Positions 1 to 9,067 of a DNA stretch of 64,000 nt are shown piece after piece. The translations under genes and the position numbers were made by a program. The notes under the pieces are model-generated. The model ran no database searches and was not told where the DNA came from. It saw only the letters and a list, made by a program, of their open reading frames with translations. Source of the DNA: Sphingomonas sp. NFR15 (GTDB taxonomy: Bacteria; Pseudomonadota; Alphaproteobacteria; Sphingomonadales; Sphingomonadaceae); the NCBI RefSeq assembly GCF_900103265.1, contig NZ_FMWX01000002.1, forward strand, positions 372,001 through 436,000, read 5' to 3'. How positions within the stretch are numbered: the first letter of the stretch is position 1; each line of letters opens with the position of its first letter.

Positions 1-908
1 AGCCAGCCGAACAGCACGAAGAACCCCACCCCGCTCGCCGCGCCGACACCGATGATGATCTGCGCGGCGGTATCATCGACGCGCATCGTGCCGAGGAACA
101 CCAGCACGCTGAACATCGCGGTGTACCAGATCACCGTCAGCCCGGCCGAGATGCCGAACAGGGCGACGAAGATGCGCTTGAGGTTGCCCGGAAAGGTGAA
201 GCTCTCCACGAAGGGGTTCGCCGCGGTCTCGCCGCTGTCCTTCATCGCGCGGAACACCGGGCTTTCGGAGAGCTTGAGTCGCATCCACAGCGAAATCGAC
301 AGCAGCACCAGCGAGAAGATGAAGGGAAAGCGCCAGCCCCACGCCGCCCATGTCGCCGCCGGCATCAGCGCCTTGGCCGACAGCACGACGATCAGGCTGA
401 GCAGGAAGCCGCCGACCACGCTCGCCTGGATGAAGCTGGTGTAGAAGCCGCTCTTGCCCGGCGGCGAATGCTCCGCGACGTAGATCGCCGCGCCGCCATA
501 TTCGCCGCCCAGCGCCAGCCCCTGCAATATGCGCAAGCCGATCACGATCAGCGGCGCGACCAGCCCGATCGATGCGCTCGACGGCACCAGCCCGACCCCG
601 GCGGTCGCTAGCCCCATCAGCGCGATCGTGACGAGGAACGTATATTTGCGCCCGAGCCGATCGCCGAGGAAGCCGAACAGGATCGCCCCGAGCGGCCGGA
701 AGCCGAACCCGACCGCAAACCCCGCCCAGGTCAGCAGCGTCTGCACCGTAACGTTATCGGTCGGGAAATACGCCTGCCCGATATATTTGGCGAGCGTGCC
801 GTAGATGAAGAAGTCATACCATTCGAACATGGTGCCGAGCGACGACGCCGCGATGACACGCTGAATGTCGCGCCGGGTGGGCTCGATCACCCCCGCCTCT
901 GCTGCCAT
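1..908 (-). CDS. MHS-family MFS transporter, C-terminus outside window
   Basis: Secondary transporter of the major facilitator superfamily, probably a proton symporter for a small carboxylate or betaine-like solute in the inner membrane. The ATG at 908 opens a protein whose first 302 codons are visible. FEWYDFF at residues 28-34 is the signature of the MHS (ProP/KgtP/ShiA) group. GDRLGRK at 82-88 is the MFS loop 2-3 motif. Hydrophobic segments alternate with short loops throughout. The gene runs off the window edge, so substrate and length cannot be judged. A GTG nine bases upstream is an alternative start. It ends the chromosomal flank left of the prophage and shares no operon with phage genes. 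Confidence 0.85.
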   Translation of the reverse strand, partial: MAAEAGVIEPTRRDIQRVIAASSLGTMFEWYDFFIYGTLAKYIGQAYFPTDNVTVQTLLTWAGFAVGFGFRPLGAILFGFLGDRLGRKYTFLVTIALMGLATAGVGLVPSSASIGLVAPLIVIGLRILQGLALGGEYGGAAIYVAEHSPPGKSGFYTSFIQASVVGGFLLSLIVVLSAKALMPAATWAAWGWRFPFIFSLVLLSISLWMRLKLSESPVFRAMKDSGETAANPFVESFTFPGNLKRIFVALFGISAGLTVIWYTAMFSVLVFLGTMRVDDTAAQIIIGVGAASGVGFFVLFGW

Positions 909-984
909 CGTCGCCACGTCCGCGTCTCCCCTGCCCCGCGCGGATGTTTAGCGGCGCACGCGACGGCGGCAAGCCGGGCGCAGC

Positions 985-1022
985 AAAAAGGGCCGCGGAT
1001 CCGGCGGATCAGCGGCCCTTTA
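985..1022. terminator. Hairpin terminator beside attL
   Basis: A perfect 10-bp inverted repeat (987-996 with 1012-1021, 15-base loop) is flanked by A residues on the left and T residues on the right. It can therefore terminate in both directions. Before phage integration it would have lain just downstream of tRNA-Val, whose 3' end is copied at 1022-1070, so it is inferred to be the original terminator of that tRNA. Confidence 0.7.
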
Positions 1023-1070
1023 ATGGTGGGCGTGGCAAGGATTGAACTTGCGACCCCTGCGATGTCAACA
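1022..1070. repeat. attL, 49-bp copy of the tRNA-Val 3' end
   Basis: These 49 bases are identical to 40585-40633 and correspond to the 3' part of the tRNA-Val gene, from the anticodon loop to CCA. Identity stops abruptly at 1071. This is the usual product of a tyrosine integrase inserting at a tRNA gene. The fragment lacks the 5' half and cannot make a tRNA. Confidence 0.93.
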
Positions 1071-1491
1071 AACGCAATGTCACGAAAATCAGCCAGTTTT
1101 CGAATAGTGCGACCATCGTAGCCGGTCTGTCAAACCCGCGAAAAAGCGTGCCCTTCCCCGGCTAACGCCGAAGGTGCGCCGAAGCTCTCTGCCCGCCCCG
1201 ATCGCGTGCCCTGCTGGGCGCGCAATCCCCTCGATGCGATCTGCGCGGCTGTCCAAATGCCGGACAGCCGACGGTTTCGTGCGTCCATCGACTTCGAGCC
1301 TGGGGCCGAGCGATGTCTGTTACCGACACGTATATACTCTTCATCGTCAACGAGACCCGCCGGTGAGCGCGGGACCGATCGGCGCGCTCGCAGCAGCACT
1401 GGCTCGGGGCGCTCGTACGGCGCCGCGCACACGCCAGCCCGTTCGTCGCAACAGCCGCCACGCTGGCGAGCGCGAACAGCGGCTCTGGAAG
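1071..1491. other. Left-end non-coding region of prophage
   Basis: No convincing gene. Overlapping open frames on both strands read as low-complexity arginine/alanine sequence. A 6-bp inverted repeat (1083-1088 with 1097-1102, 8-base loop) lies 13 bases inside attL and could be an integrase or excisionase arm site, which is inference only. Confidence 0.4.
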
Positions 1492-2055
1492 ATGCACAAC
1501 ATGTTCGATCGCTCGGAGAACAACGCCCGCATGGCGTCGGCCGAAAAGCTCGAGCACGACACCAAGGCGCCTGGCAAACGCAACGGCGCCCTTGGTCATA
1601 TCGGTCTCAAGGTGTTGCGCTTCCTGCTGCGTCTGCGCGGCCGGGCCGATGGACGGCTCGATCCTTCGATCCAATGGCTGGCCGATCAAATTCACCATTC
1701 ACGTAGCGCGGTCGCAGCGGCGCTACAGCGGCTGAAGGAGCAAGGTTTCCTCGATTGGGTTCGACGTACCCAGATCGTCGAGGATCCTGAGCGCCCGGAC
1801 CAATATGTCGAGCAGATCAGCAACGCCTACTTCCTGACACTGCCGGGCCGCGCGCGCGACATCATCCGCAAGGTCATGCGGCGCCCGACCTCACCGGAGG
1901 AACGTGCGACAAACGATCGCCGCCGCCAAAAGTGTCAGTCGGCCGAGGAGGTCGAAGCGTCGGTTGCCCGCATTAAGGATCCCGAGCTCCGCGATCTGCT
2001 ACACGGCATGCGCGCAGATCTAGAGAGTGCAAATCCTCCGGGCGGCCTCAAATAG
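1492..2055 (+). CDS. Winged-helix protein, replication-initiator-like
   Basis: A 187-residue protein from the ATG at 1492; the open frame extends further upstream but reads as non-coding. Residues about 35-95 resemble a winged-helix/HTH domain (QWLADQIHHSRSAV, then LKEQGFLDWV), followed by a short beta wing and a charged tail. Comparable proteins in sphingomonad plasmids and phages are often named replication protein A or HTH-domain protein. It is the leftmost phage gene, read rightwards towards a non-coding stretch. A role in replication is a guess from resemblance; a regulator is equally possible. Confidence 0.6.
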   Translation: MHNMFDRSENNARMASAEKLEHDTKAPGKRNGALGHIGLKVLRFLLRLRGRADGRLDPSIQWLADQIHHSRSAVAAALQRLKEQGFLDWVRRTQIVEDPERPDQYVEQISNAYFLTLPGRARDIIRKVMRRPTSPEERATNDRRRQKCQSAEEVEASVARIKDPELRDLLHGMRADLESANPPGGLK

Positions 2056-2572
2056 GCCCTGTAGAGATTAAGAATGAAAGGAGTGCCTGCGGCACGCGCT
2101 AATTTGATCACCCCCACCCTGGAGATGGATCGCCCTCCCCAGCCCGACCGCCAAGCCCAGGCGGTCGGACGGGTCGGCTGCGCCGCCCCTCATGCTTGGC
2201 GTGGGGGTGGAGCAGGAAGTGTGCCATTGCACCGCCAGCCGATAGCCCGTTGCAAGGGGGTCGCCGCGGCTAAAATCGATGCAGTAGGTGCATCAATCCG
2301 CATCGCACTCGTCGTCCAATTCCCGGCCTCTCGAAGCGGGATGACGGCCGGCGCCAGGGGCAACCATCGTCTGCATCATTAGCGACACGAAAAGTGCGCG
2401 GGCGAGGCGGGGGTCGCAGCGCGCGAAATGGGGTGGCGCCGGGGGTCGCGCCGAAAAATCGTGATCGTCGATTTTTGAAATTTTATTGCGCGTAATTTCA
2501 TTGCGCGATGAAGCGACCTTGCGCTGTTGGAAATGTACCGCTTTTGTTCTCTACCTAATTCGGGAGAACGAT
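2056..2572. other. Intergenic region with small hairpin
   Basis: No supported gene. A perfect 9-bp inverted repeat (2144-2152 with 2160-2168, 7-base loop) follows the winged-helix gene by about 90 bases and may be its terminator, though no T-run follows. The 102-codon open frame at 2074-2382 has composition typical of a shadow frame. Confidence 0.4.
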
Positions 2573-3907
2573 ATGCGCCAAGTACGGCATGACGAGCTGC
2601 TCTATCACCTCTTCGACTCGACGCGTGGATGGACGCCATCCTTACGCAACGGCCTGGCGCTCGACGCTGAGCGACGCGCGCGCTGGGTCGAGATCGGCGC
2701 GGCCGTGGTTGCCGAGAGGCTGTGCCGCTTTCACTTCTTTCCAGATGGAGAGCCTGCCCCGCTCAACGGCAAAGAGCTGGCGGCCGTGCTGGCCAAGTCC
2801 ATTGATGGCTGGCGGCATACGCTTCGCGTGGACCTCACCTCGCGCGAGGAAAAGGTGCGGCACCGCGCGCGATGGACTGCCGCATATCTGCTGGCCGATC
2901 ACTTCGCCGGCTACCAAATCCTGAGCGAGCTGCCCGACCCGCCGCCCTTCCGCCTTTACGGCGATACTGGTTCGGGCGTTCCCGATCGGGACGAACTGCC
3001 AACGCCCATTGGTCCGCTGTTCGGCGAGGCCGGCATCGACGCGGGCGTGACGTCGCCGCCCCGCCCGCGTCGGGACTTACGAACCGGGTTCGAAGTTGCC
3101 GATCAGCAGCTCGGCCGCTTTCGTGCTCGCGCCAGCCGTGATGGTGTACGTCGTTTCGAACTCACGCATGCGGAAGCCCGCGAATGTCGCCCGGACGCCA
3201 GGCGTGTCGTTGATCGACAGCAGGAACTTGCCCTTGATGCCGGCAAGCTGCGCGGCCAGGCGCTCGAAATCGCTGCGGCCGAACACGTCCTGCCCATAGT
3301 CGCGCTCGCATCCCCAATACGGCGGGTCGAGGTAGAACAGCGTTCCCGGCGTGTCGTAGCGGCGAATGAAGTCGCCATAGTCGAGCTGCTCGATCACGAC
3401 GCCGGCAAGCCGATCGTGGATCTCCGCGAGCAGCGGCTCGAGTCGATTGACGTTGAACCGCGCGCCCTGCCGGGGATCTACGCCAAAAATCCGGCCCTCG
3501 ACCTTACCGCCGAACGCCAGGCGCTGCAGATAGAGGAACCTAACCGCCCGCTGCAGATCGGTGAGCCGCTCGGGCGGCAGTGCCTTCAATCGTTCGAACT
3601 CGGCGCGGCTCGCGACCCGGAACCGCAGCATGTCGATGACATAGGCATAGTGCTCCTGGAGCACGCGGAAGAAGGTCGCGACATCGCCCGACACGTCATT
3701 GATGTACTCGGCGCGCGGACGGCGCCGGCGTTTCAGGAAAATGCCGCCCATGCCCACGAAGGGTTCGGCGTAGCTGTCGTGCGGCGTGCCGTCGATCAGC
3801 GGGACAAGCCGCTTCACCAGATTGCGCTTGCCACCGATATATCCGGCAGCGGGCATCACGGGATCGACGTCGGTCATAGTGTACATGTTGGATTTCTCGC
3901 TCTTTAG
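2573..3907 (+). CDS. Hypothetical protein; only the first ~170 codons look real
   Basis: The ATG at 2573 follows a GGGAG ribosome site. The first ~170 codons (to about 3076) read like an ordinary soluble protein, with segments such as DAERRARWVEIGAAVVAERLC and LLADHFAGYQILSEL. After about 3076 the frame stays open to 3907, but there it lies wholly antisense to the Dam-type methylase and reads as its shadow. The native stop has probably been lost and the true C-terminus is unknown. I do not recognise the family. Confidence 0.4.
   Translation: MRQVRHDELLYHLFDSTRGWTPSLRNGLALDAERRARWVEIGAAVVAERLCRFHFFPDGEPAPLNGKELAAVLAKSIDGWRHTLRVDLTSREEKVRHRARWTAAYLLADHFAGYQILSELPDPPPFRLYGDTGSGVPDRDELPTPIGPLFGEAGIDAGVTSPPRPRRDLRTGFEVADQQLGRFRARASRDGVRRFELTHAEARECRPDARRVVDRQQELALDAGKLRGQALEIAAAEHVLPIVALASPIRRVEVEQRSRRVVAANEVAIVELLDHDAGKPIVDLREQRLESIDVEPRALPGIYAKNPALDLTAERQALQIEEPNRPLQIGEPLGRQCLQSFELGAARDPEPQHVDDIGIVLLEHAEEGRDIARHVIDVLGARTAPAFQENAAHAHEGFGVAVVRRAVDQRDKPLHQIALATDISGSGHHGIDVGHSVHVGFLAL
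3077..3886 (-). CDS. D12-class DNA adenine-N6 methyltransferase
   Basis: Transfers a methyl group from SAM to adenine N6 in DNA. The 269-residue protein starts at ATG 3886; codons upstream in the frame are poor. The SAM-binding motif is AGYIGGKR near residues 14-21, and the catalytic DPPY is at 187-190, as in Dam and phage T4 Dam. It lies 150 bases downstream of portal on the same strand, so it is probably co-transcribed late with the terminase-portal unit. Likely use: protecting phage DNA from host restriction, or masking GATC-like sites; the target sequence cannot be told from the protein. Its 3' end overlaps the open frame from 2573. Confidence 0.88.
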   Translation of the reverse strand: MYTMTDVDPVMPAAGYIGGKRNLVKRLVPLIDGTPHDSYAEPFVGMGGIFLKRRRRPRAEYINDVSGDVATFFRVLQEHYAYVIDMLRFRVASRAEFERLKALPPERLTDLQRAVRFLYLQRLAFGGKVEGRIFGVDPRQGARFNVNRLEPLLAEIHDRLAGVVIEQLDYGDFIRRYDTPGTLFYLDPPYWGCERDYGQDVFGRSDFERLAAQLAGIKGKFLLSINDTPGVRATFAGFRMREFETTYTITAGASTKAAELLIGNFEPGS

Positions 3908-4036
3908 GATCCCCGCCCGGCGCGCCGGGTGCGGGACGGCCGATGGCCGATCGTGTCGTGGCGAGATCATCCCTCGTCGGTTTGGCCGGACTGCCATCCG
4001 GCCTCCCCCGCCCGGTCATTCGACCGGACGCGAAAT

Positions 4037-5113
4037 CTATGCGGCTGAAGGGGTGCTGCGCACCCGTTCCTTGAACCGAATCACTTCGAAGCCGACCTGG
4101 TCGTTGACGTCGAGCAGGCTCGCCTGGATCGGCTCGATCTCCAGCTCGAAGAACATGTCGGTTGCCTGCAGCGGGTTGCCGAACCCGCTCGACCCTTGCG
4201 CCGGCACGATGCCGAGCAGCGCGGGCGGCGTGCGGTGCGCGGCGAGCACGTCGTCGCGCGTCGCGTTCTTGATGCCGAGGAACTCGTCCTTCGCGCCCAC
4301 CTCGGCGATCGGCAGGATCTTGAGGCTGCCGTCCTTCCCGCCTGGCGCATGCACGAACAGGTTCTTGAAGTTGCCCGGCCCCTTCGACGCCTTCAGCGCG
4401 TCGCGAAGCATGGTGGTGTCGTTCTCGTCGATGTCGCCGGTGGCATAGAGGATATACCCGGCGTGGCTGCCGTTGAGGTAGTAGCGACGCCGGAACAGCG
4501 TCGCCGCCTCGTTGAGCAGCGCCGACTGGAGCGCGCTCAGATATTCGGGCACGCCGTAGATCTCCTGGTTTACGTCGGCTTGCATGACCTGGACGATGCT
4601 GCCGGGCGCGAACTCGGTCTCCTGGTTGTACGCCGGCAGGAAGAAGAATTGGCCGGGCTGCAGCCCGCGCCGGGTGTATTTCGAGAGGACGTGGTCGAGC
4701 CGCATCGTGCCGCCCAGCAGGTTGCGGATCTGCTCGAGGTAGGCGGTGCCGAACACCAAATAATCCTGCACGAACGCCGCGAAGGCCTTGCGCGACAGGA
4801 ACGGCGTCGGATCGAACGACGATGCGAGCAGGTTGCGCTTGAGCATGATCGCCGAGCTGTGATGCGGCGAGACGCGGTAGGCGCGCGCCAGCCCATCGAG
4901 CGGGATCGGCGGTTCATACCAGCGCCCGTTATGCACGCATTCGATCATGTCCATGATCTCGCGGCGGTTGAGCACTGGCTCCGGGTCTCCGAAGGTAAAG
5001 GCCTGCATCGCGGTCGAGCCGCTGGCCTTCGCACTGCCCGCCTCGATCGCGCCGTTCGCTGCCGCTGCCGTCTCGGCGCGCGACATCGCCTGCGCCTTGT
5101 TCCGCCTGCTCAT
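4037..5113 (-). CDS. Q: Phage portal protein, P2 gpQ family
   Basis: Forms the dodecameric portal at the unique head vertex for DNA entry and tail joining. It is 358 residues, close to P2 gpQ (344). Family features: an N-terminal segment ending in EPVLNRREIMDMIEC, then RAYRVSPHHSSAIMLKRNLL and a C-terminal GIVPAQGSSGFGNPLQATDMFF. The ATG at 5113 overlaps the TGA of the terminase gene, indicating translational coupling. The leftward Q-P pair opposite O-N-M is the hallmark P2 arrangement. Confidence 0.92.
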   Translation of the reverse strand: MSRRNKAQAMSRAETAAAANGAIEAGSAKASGSTAMQAFTFGDPEPVLNRREIMDMIECVHNGRWYEPPIPLDGLARAYRVSPHHSSAIMLKRNLLASSFDPTPFLSRKAFAAFVQDYLVFGTAYLEQIRNLLGGTMRLDHVLSKYTRRGLQPGQFFFLPAYNQETEFAPGSIVQVMQADVNQEIYGVPEYLSALQSALLNEAATLFRRRYYLNGSHAGYILYATGDIDENDTTMLRDALKASKGPGNFKNLFVHAPGGKDGSLKILPIAEVGAKDEFLGIKNATRDDVLAAHRTPPALLGIVPAQGSSGFGNPLQATDMFFELEIEPIQASLLDVNDQVGFEVIRFKERVRSTPSAA

Positions 5114-6930
5114 CAGAAGATCTCCATGCGCGTTTTCGGCCGCGCCTTGCCGTCGAGGGGTTCGTTGATGAAAATGTGCATCGCCGCCCAGGCGAGGTCG
5201 GCATGGCCGACCGCCTCGGTGCGGCTCGCCTTGAAGGTGACGGCGCGACCGCTGGTGGTGAGCGTCTTCTTGATCGACAGGAACGCCGACTGCAGATCGA
5301 TCCAGCCAGCGTCATATTCGATGCGCTGACGGCTGAAGGTGTGCTGCGCCTTCATCACCATCTGCGCCTTCGCCTCGAGCGAATATTCGATCTTCACGAC
5401 GCCGCGCATGCGATCCTTGAGCAACTGGTAGACGGCCGCGCCCACGCCGTTCGCATCGATGCCGAGATAGGTGCAGTTGTAGCGGGCGAGCAGCGCGAGG
5501 ATCGCACTCGCCTGGGCTTCGAAATCGAGACCGCGGAACTGGTGGCGCTCGAGCAGCCGGAACTTGCCGCCCGGCCCGTCTGGCGGGAGCGCGATGACCA
5601 GCGCGGCGTTGTCGCCGTCCTCGCTTTCCTGCGGATCATAGCCCGCCCACACCTCGCGGCTGCCCACGGGTCGCTTGGCGATCGGGTTGAAATCGACCCA
5701 ATCGACCATCGTATCGACGGTGCAGCGCTGCAGCTCGTTAAACTTGAACGCCGACAGGCTGTCGTCGACGAACTGGCACATGAGCAGGTTGGCGAATTCG
5801 TCGGGCGCGTACTCGATGCGCAGCTCGTCGATGTTGAAGAGGTCGCAGCCCTTCTCGGCCGCGTCCTCGATCGTGACGATCTGGCGCCAGACATTGTCCT
5901 CGCACAACCGGCCAGCCTTCAGCGCGGCGTGGCTGACATCGATCTCGATGCGGTCGGCCTTCTTGACGCGCCGGTTGCGTCGCTCGCCGGTCCAATAGCC
6001 GTGCGCCTGGTGCGCGACGCTCGACGGCGTCGAGAAATAGGTGCGTCGCCAGCGCTTGTGCATCGCCATCGCGCTGGCGACCTTGTTCAGCTCCTCAAAG
6101 CCGTAGGTCCAGAAGAACTCGTCGAAATAGAAATTGCCGTGATAGCCCTGCGCGGTGCGCGCGTTGGTGCCGAGGAAGATCAGCTCGGCCGCAGGCTCGC
6201 CCTCGGGGATCAGGTCCGAGGTGAGGACGATCGGATCGCCCTGCAGCTTGACGCCGACCCGCGCCGCGAACTGGACGATGTAGTTGCGAAAGATGTGCGC
6301 CTGCGCCTTCGACGCCGACAGGAATATCTGGTTGCCGCCACCCCGCAGCGCGTCGAGCAGCGCCTCGCGAGCGAAGTAATAGGTCGCGCCGATCTGGCGT
6401 GACTTGAGGATCATGCGGGTGCGCTGATCCTTCGCCTCCCACCAGTCGCGCTGATAGCCGAACATCTCGGCCTCGAGGATTTCCTCGAGCTTCTCGACCT
6501 GCTCGGCGGTGAAGTGGTTCTTCTTCGCCTTCTTGCGCCCGCCGACGTTGCGGTTGGCGACCTTCTCGTTGAGATCGCCTTCGTGCCCGCCAGGCGCTTC
6601 GTATCGGCGCACGCGCGCGCCCGACACGACGGCGCGCATCAACAGGTCGATTTCCTTGAAGTCGCTGCCCGTCTTACTCTCTTTGGCAATCAGCAGGTTG
6701 AGGCGGCACTCGAGCGCATCCTCGATCTTCGAGAGCGATGGCGCACCGTCCCACTTCTCGCGATCCTTCCACGCCTGGACGGTCGGCCGCTTCAGCCCGA
6801 GCTCGTCCGCGATCTGCGTCACGCCCCAGCCGCGCCAGTACAGGCTACGCGCCTGGCGCCGCGCATCGACCGGAATCGGCATCGTCGATGCGGGCAGCGG
6901 CATGCCGGTGTCGGGTGGAAGCTTGCTCAT
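5113..6930 (-). CDS. P: Terminase large subunit, P2 gpP family
   Basis: Packaging ATPase and nuclease that pumps DNA into the prohead. The 605-residue protein starts at ATG 6930. Order of parts: an N-terminal helix-turn-helix (about residues 23-58, WGVTQIADELGLKRPTVQAW), ATPase with KSRQIGATYY near 176-185 (Walker A-like region of this family) and Walker B FDEFF near 269-273. The C-terminal RNase-H-like nuclease carries acidic residues in WAGYDPQES, YLGIDANG and HADLAW. It is transcribed divergently from the scaffold gene across the 6978-7000 dyad and is followed at once by portal. Length matches P2 gpP (590). Confidence 0.93.
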   Translation of the reverse strand: MSKLPPDTGMPLPASTMPIPVDARRQARSLYWRGWGVTQIADELGLKRPTVQAWKDREKWDGAPSLSKIEDALECRLNLLIAKESKTGSDFKEIDLLMRAVVSGARVRRYEAPGGHEGDLNEKVANRNVGGRKKAKKNHFTAEQVEKLEEILEAEMFGYQRDWWEAKDQRTRMILKSRQIGATYYFAREALLDALRGGGNQIFLSASKAQAHIFRNYIVQFAARVGVKLQGDPIVLTSDLIPEGEPAAELIFLGTNARTAQGYHGNFYFDEFFWTYGFEELNKVASAMAMHKRWRRTYFSTPSSVAHQAHGYWTGERRNRRVKKADRIEIDVSHAALKAGRLCEDNVWRQIVTIEDAAEKGCDLFNIDELRIEYAPDEFANLLMCQFVDDSLSAFKFNELQRCTVDTMVDWVDFNPIAKRPVGSREVWAGYDPQESEDGDNAALVIALPPDGPGGKFRLLERHQFRGLDFEAQASAILALLARYNCTYLGIDANGVGAAVYQLLKDRMRGVVKIEYSLEAKAQMVMKAQHTFSRQRIEYDAGWIDLQSAFLSIKKTLTTSGRAVTFKASRTEAVGHADLAWAAMHIFINEPLDGKARPKTRMEIF

Positions 6931-6977
6931 GGCGCGCAAACCTAGCCACGCGCCAGCGCCGAGCCGGATAGGCGGCT

Positions 6978-7000
6978 CTTGTGGAACCGGTCTCCACAAG
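6978..7000. promoter_or_regulatory. Late-promoter dyad, copy 1 (divergent P/O)
   Basis: A perfect palindrome with half-sites CTTGTGGA and TCCACAAG around 7 bases, centred at 6989 between the terminase and scaffold genes. The same element recurs at 14918 and 22612, each time upstream of a late operon. P2 late promoters carry a comparable dyad bound by the zinc-finger activator Ogr/Delta, and an Ogr-like gene is present at 36416. One site placed about 60 bases from the terminase start and 90-100 from the scaffold start could serve both directions. Confidence 0.75.
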
Positions 7001-7088
7001 CCCGCACGCTTGAGAAGTCAGACGGTTCCGATGCCTTTTAGCGCCTCAGAAGCCCGTGCGGCTCAGATTTTCCGAGGGACCGACCCAG

Positions 7089-7916
7089 ATGGCCAAGAGC
7101 AAATTCTTCCGCGCTTTCGTCGAGGGCCAGACGATCAGCGATGGCCGTAAGATCGACGGCGCCTGGATCGACCAGATCGCCCAGACCTTCAACACCGAAA
7201 CCTACACGCCGCGAATCAACATCGAGCACATCTCGGGCTACAGCCCGGAGCCTCCGTTCAACGGCTATGGCAACGTCGTCGCGGTCAAGGTGCAGACCGA
7301 CGACTTCTCGATCGCCGGCAAGACCGAGCAGCGTAAGGCGCTGTATTGCCAGGTCGAGGACAACGGCCAGCTCGCCGGCCTGGTCGAAAAGGGCCAGAAG
7401 CCCTTCCCGTCGGTCGAGCTGACCGACAGTTATGCCGGCACGGGCAAGGTCGGCCTGATCGGCCTCGCCTTCACCGACAAGCCGGCGTCGATCGGCACCC
7501 AGGCGCTGCAGTTCTCGCGCTCGGCGCCGGGCAGCCTGTTCAGCGACAGCCTCGAGGCGGTGACGCTCGAATTCGAAGCCGCCCTGCCCGACGCCACCAA
7601 GGTCGAAAGCTCGATCGCCGGCTTCTTCTCCGCGCTCACCGCCAAATTCGCCAAGACGGCCGAACCCGAAAAACCCAAGGATCCACCCGCGCCCGCGAAC
7701 GACAATGCCGCCTTTGCGGCATTCGCGACGGAAATGGGCGCCACGATGTCGGCTGCGATGACGGCCGCGCTCAAGCCCCTGATCGAAACCCAGACGCAGC
7801 AGGCGGCGGACTTCGCCGAGCTGAAGGGCAAGCTCACCAACACCGAGCAGCAGCAGTTCAGCCAGCGTCAGCCCGCGACCGGTTCGCCCGTGGCCGGCAA
7901 CGTCACCGACTGCTGA
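7089..7916 (+). CDS. O: Capsid scaffold and serine protease, P2 gpO family
   Basis: Organises capsid assembly and then matures head proteins by proteolysis. The 275-residue protein starts at ATG 7089. The N-terminal protease domain keeps the gpO triad spacing: D18, H47 and S108 correspond to P2 D19, H48 and S107. The C-terminal half (from about 180) is Ala/Gln-rich and helical, as expected for a scaffold (AAFATEMGATMSAAMTAAL, then QTQQAADFAELK). First gene of the rightward late operon behind dyad copy 1. Confidence 0.92.
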   Translation: MAKSKFFRAFVEGQTISDGRKIDGAWIDQIAQTFNTETYTPRINIEHISGYSPEPPFNGYGNVVAVKVQTDDFSIAGKTEQRKALYCQVEDNGQLAGLVEKGQKPFPSVELTDSYAGTGKVGLIGLAFTDKPASIGTQALQFSRSAPGSLFSDSLEAVTLEFEAALPDATKVESSIAGFFSALTAKFAKTAEPEKPKDPPAPANDNAAFAAFATEMGATMSAAMTAALKPLIETQTQQAADFAELKGKLTNTEQQQFSQRQPATGSPVAGNVTDC

Positions 7917-7964
7917 TCCCCACCCGCCCCCGATCGCCCGCCTCTCTCACGCCCGGAGCACCCG

Positions 7965-9017
7965 ATGCAGACCGCCACTCGCCTCCTGTTCAACGCCTAT
8001 GTCGGCCAGCTCGCCCAGCTAAACGGCCTCGATGCCAGCCTCACCGCCATCCCCGGCGAGCTGAAGCAATTCAACGTCGCGCCGGTGATCGAGCAGCGCC
8101 TGCAGGCCAAGCTGCAGGTGACGAGCGACTTCCTAAGCCGAATCAACGTCGTGCCGGTGGTGCCGCAGCAGGGCGACCGCGTCGGTGTTGGCGTGACGCG
8201 CTCGCTCGCCAGCCGCACCGATCGCAGCCAAGGCCATCGCCGCACGCCGACTGATCCGACCGGCAGCGATCAGATCGACACCTATTTCTGCAAAAAGACC
8301 GATTACGATTACGCCTGGTCGTATTCGATGCTCGACGCCTGGGCGCACCGGCCGGAGTTTCAGCAGCTCTGCCGCGATGCCGTGATCGTCCAGAAAGCCT
8401 CGGACATCATCACCATCGGCTTCAACGGCGTGAACGCCGCAGCCGAGACCAACCGCAACACCTATCCGCTGCTCCAGGACGTCAACTGGGGTTGGCTCTA
8501 CAAGATGCGCACCTATGCGCCGTCGCGCGTCATGGCGCACGGCGGACTCGACAACCTGAAGGTGTATGTTTCCGACACCGGCAACGCCGATTACGCCAAC
8601 CTCGACGCGCTGGTGTTCGACGCCAAGCACAACCTGCTCGCCGAGCAGTTCCGCACCGCGACCGACCTGGTCGTGATCGTCGGCAGCGATCTCGTTCACG
8701 ACAAGTATTTCAAGATCGTGAGCGATGCCGGCGACAATGCCATGCAGCAGGTCGCCCGCGACGTGATCCTGTCGAGCCGCCAGCTTGGCGGCCTTCCGAC
8801 CATGCAGGTGCCGTTCTTCCCGCCTAACGCGCTGATGATCACCAGCCTCAAAAACCTGTCCTACTATTGGCAGATCGGCAGCGCGCGCCGCGCGGTGAAG
8901 GACGAAGCCGCCCTCGACCAGATCGAGAACTACGAAAGCATCAACGACGCTTTCATGGTCGAGGAATACGGCAAGGCCTGCCTCATCGAAAATATCCAGC
9001 TCGGGCCGAAGGCGTAA
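7965..9017 (+). CDS. N: Major capsid protein, P2 gpN family
   Basis: Builds the icosahedral shell with an HK97-type fold. At 350 residues it is close to P2 gpN (357). Recognised by its place between scaffold and small terminase and by family segments such as AYVGQLAQLNG near the start, TPTDPTGSDQIDTYFCKKTDYDY in the middle and EYGKACLIENIQLGPKA at the end. The N-terminal ~30 residues are probably removed by the gpO protease, as in P2. Confidence 0.93.
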   Translation: MQTATRLLFNAYVGQLAQLNGLDASLTAIPGELKQFNVAPVIEQRLQAKLQVTSDFLSRINVVPVVPQQGDRVGVGVTRSLASRTDRSQGHRRTPTDPTGSDQIDTYFCKKTDYDYAWSYSMLDAWAHRPEFQQLCRDAVIVQKASDIITIGFNGVNAAAETNRNTYPLLQDVNWGWLYKMRTYAPSRVMAHGGLDNLKVYVSDTGNADYANLDALVFDAKHNLLAEQFRTATDLVVIVGSDLVHDKYFKIVSDAGDNAMQQVARDVILSSRQLGGLPTMQVPFFPPNALMITSLKNLSYYWQIGSARRAVKDEAALDQIENYESINDAFMVEEYGKACLIENIQLGPKA

Positions 9018-9067
9018 GCGCCTCCGCACCCCCCGCCCTGCCCGCCTCTCTTCGATCAGGAACGACC

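Noticed and set aside
2074..2382. 102-codon open frame left of the prophage head genes
   Set aside because: No ribosome site and composition like neighbouring shadow frames; no domain features.
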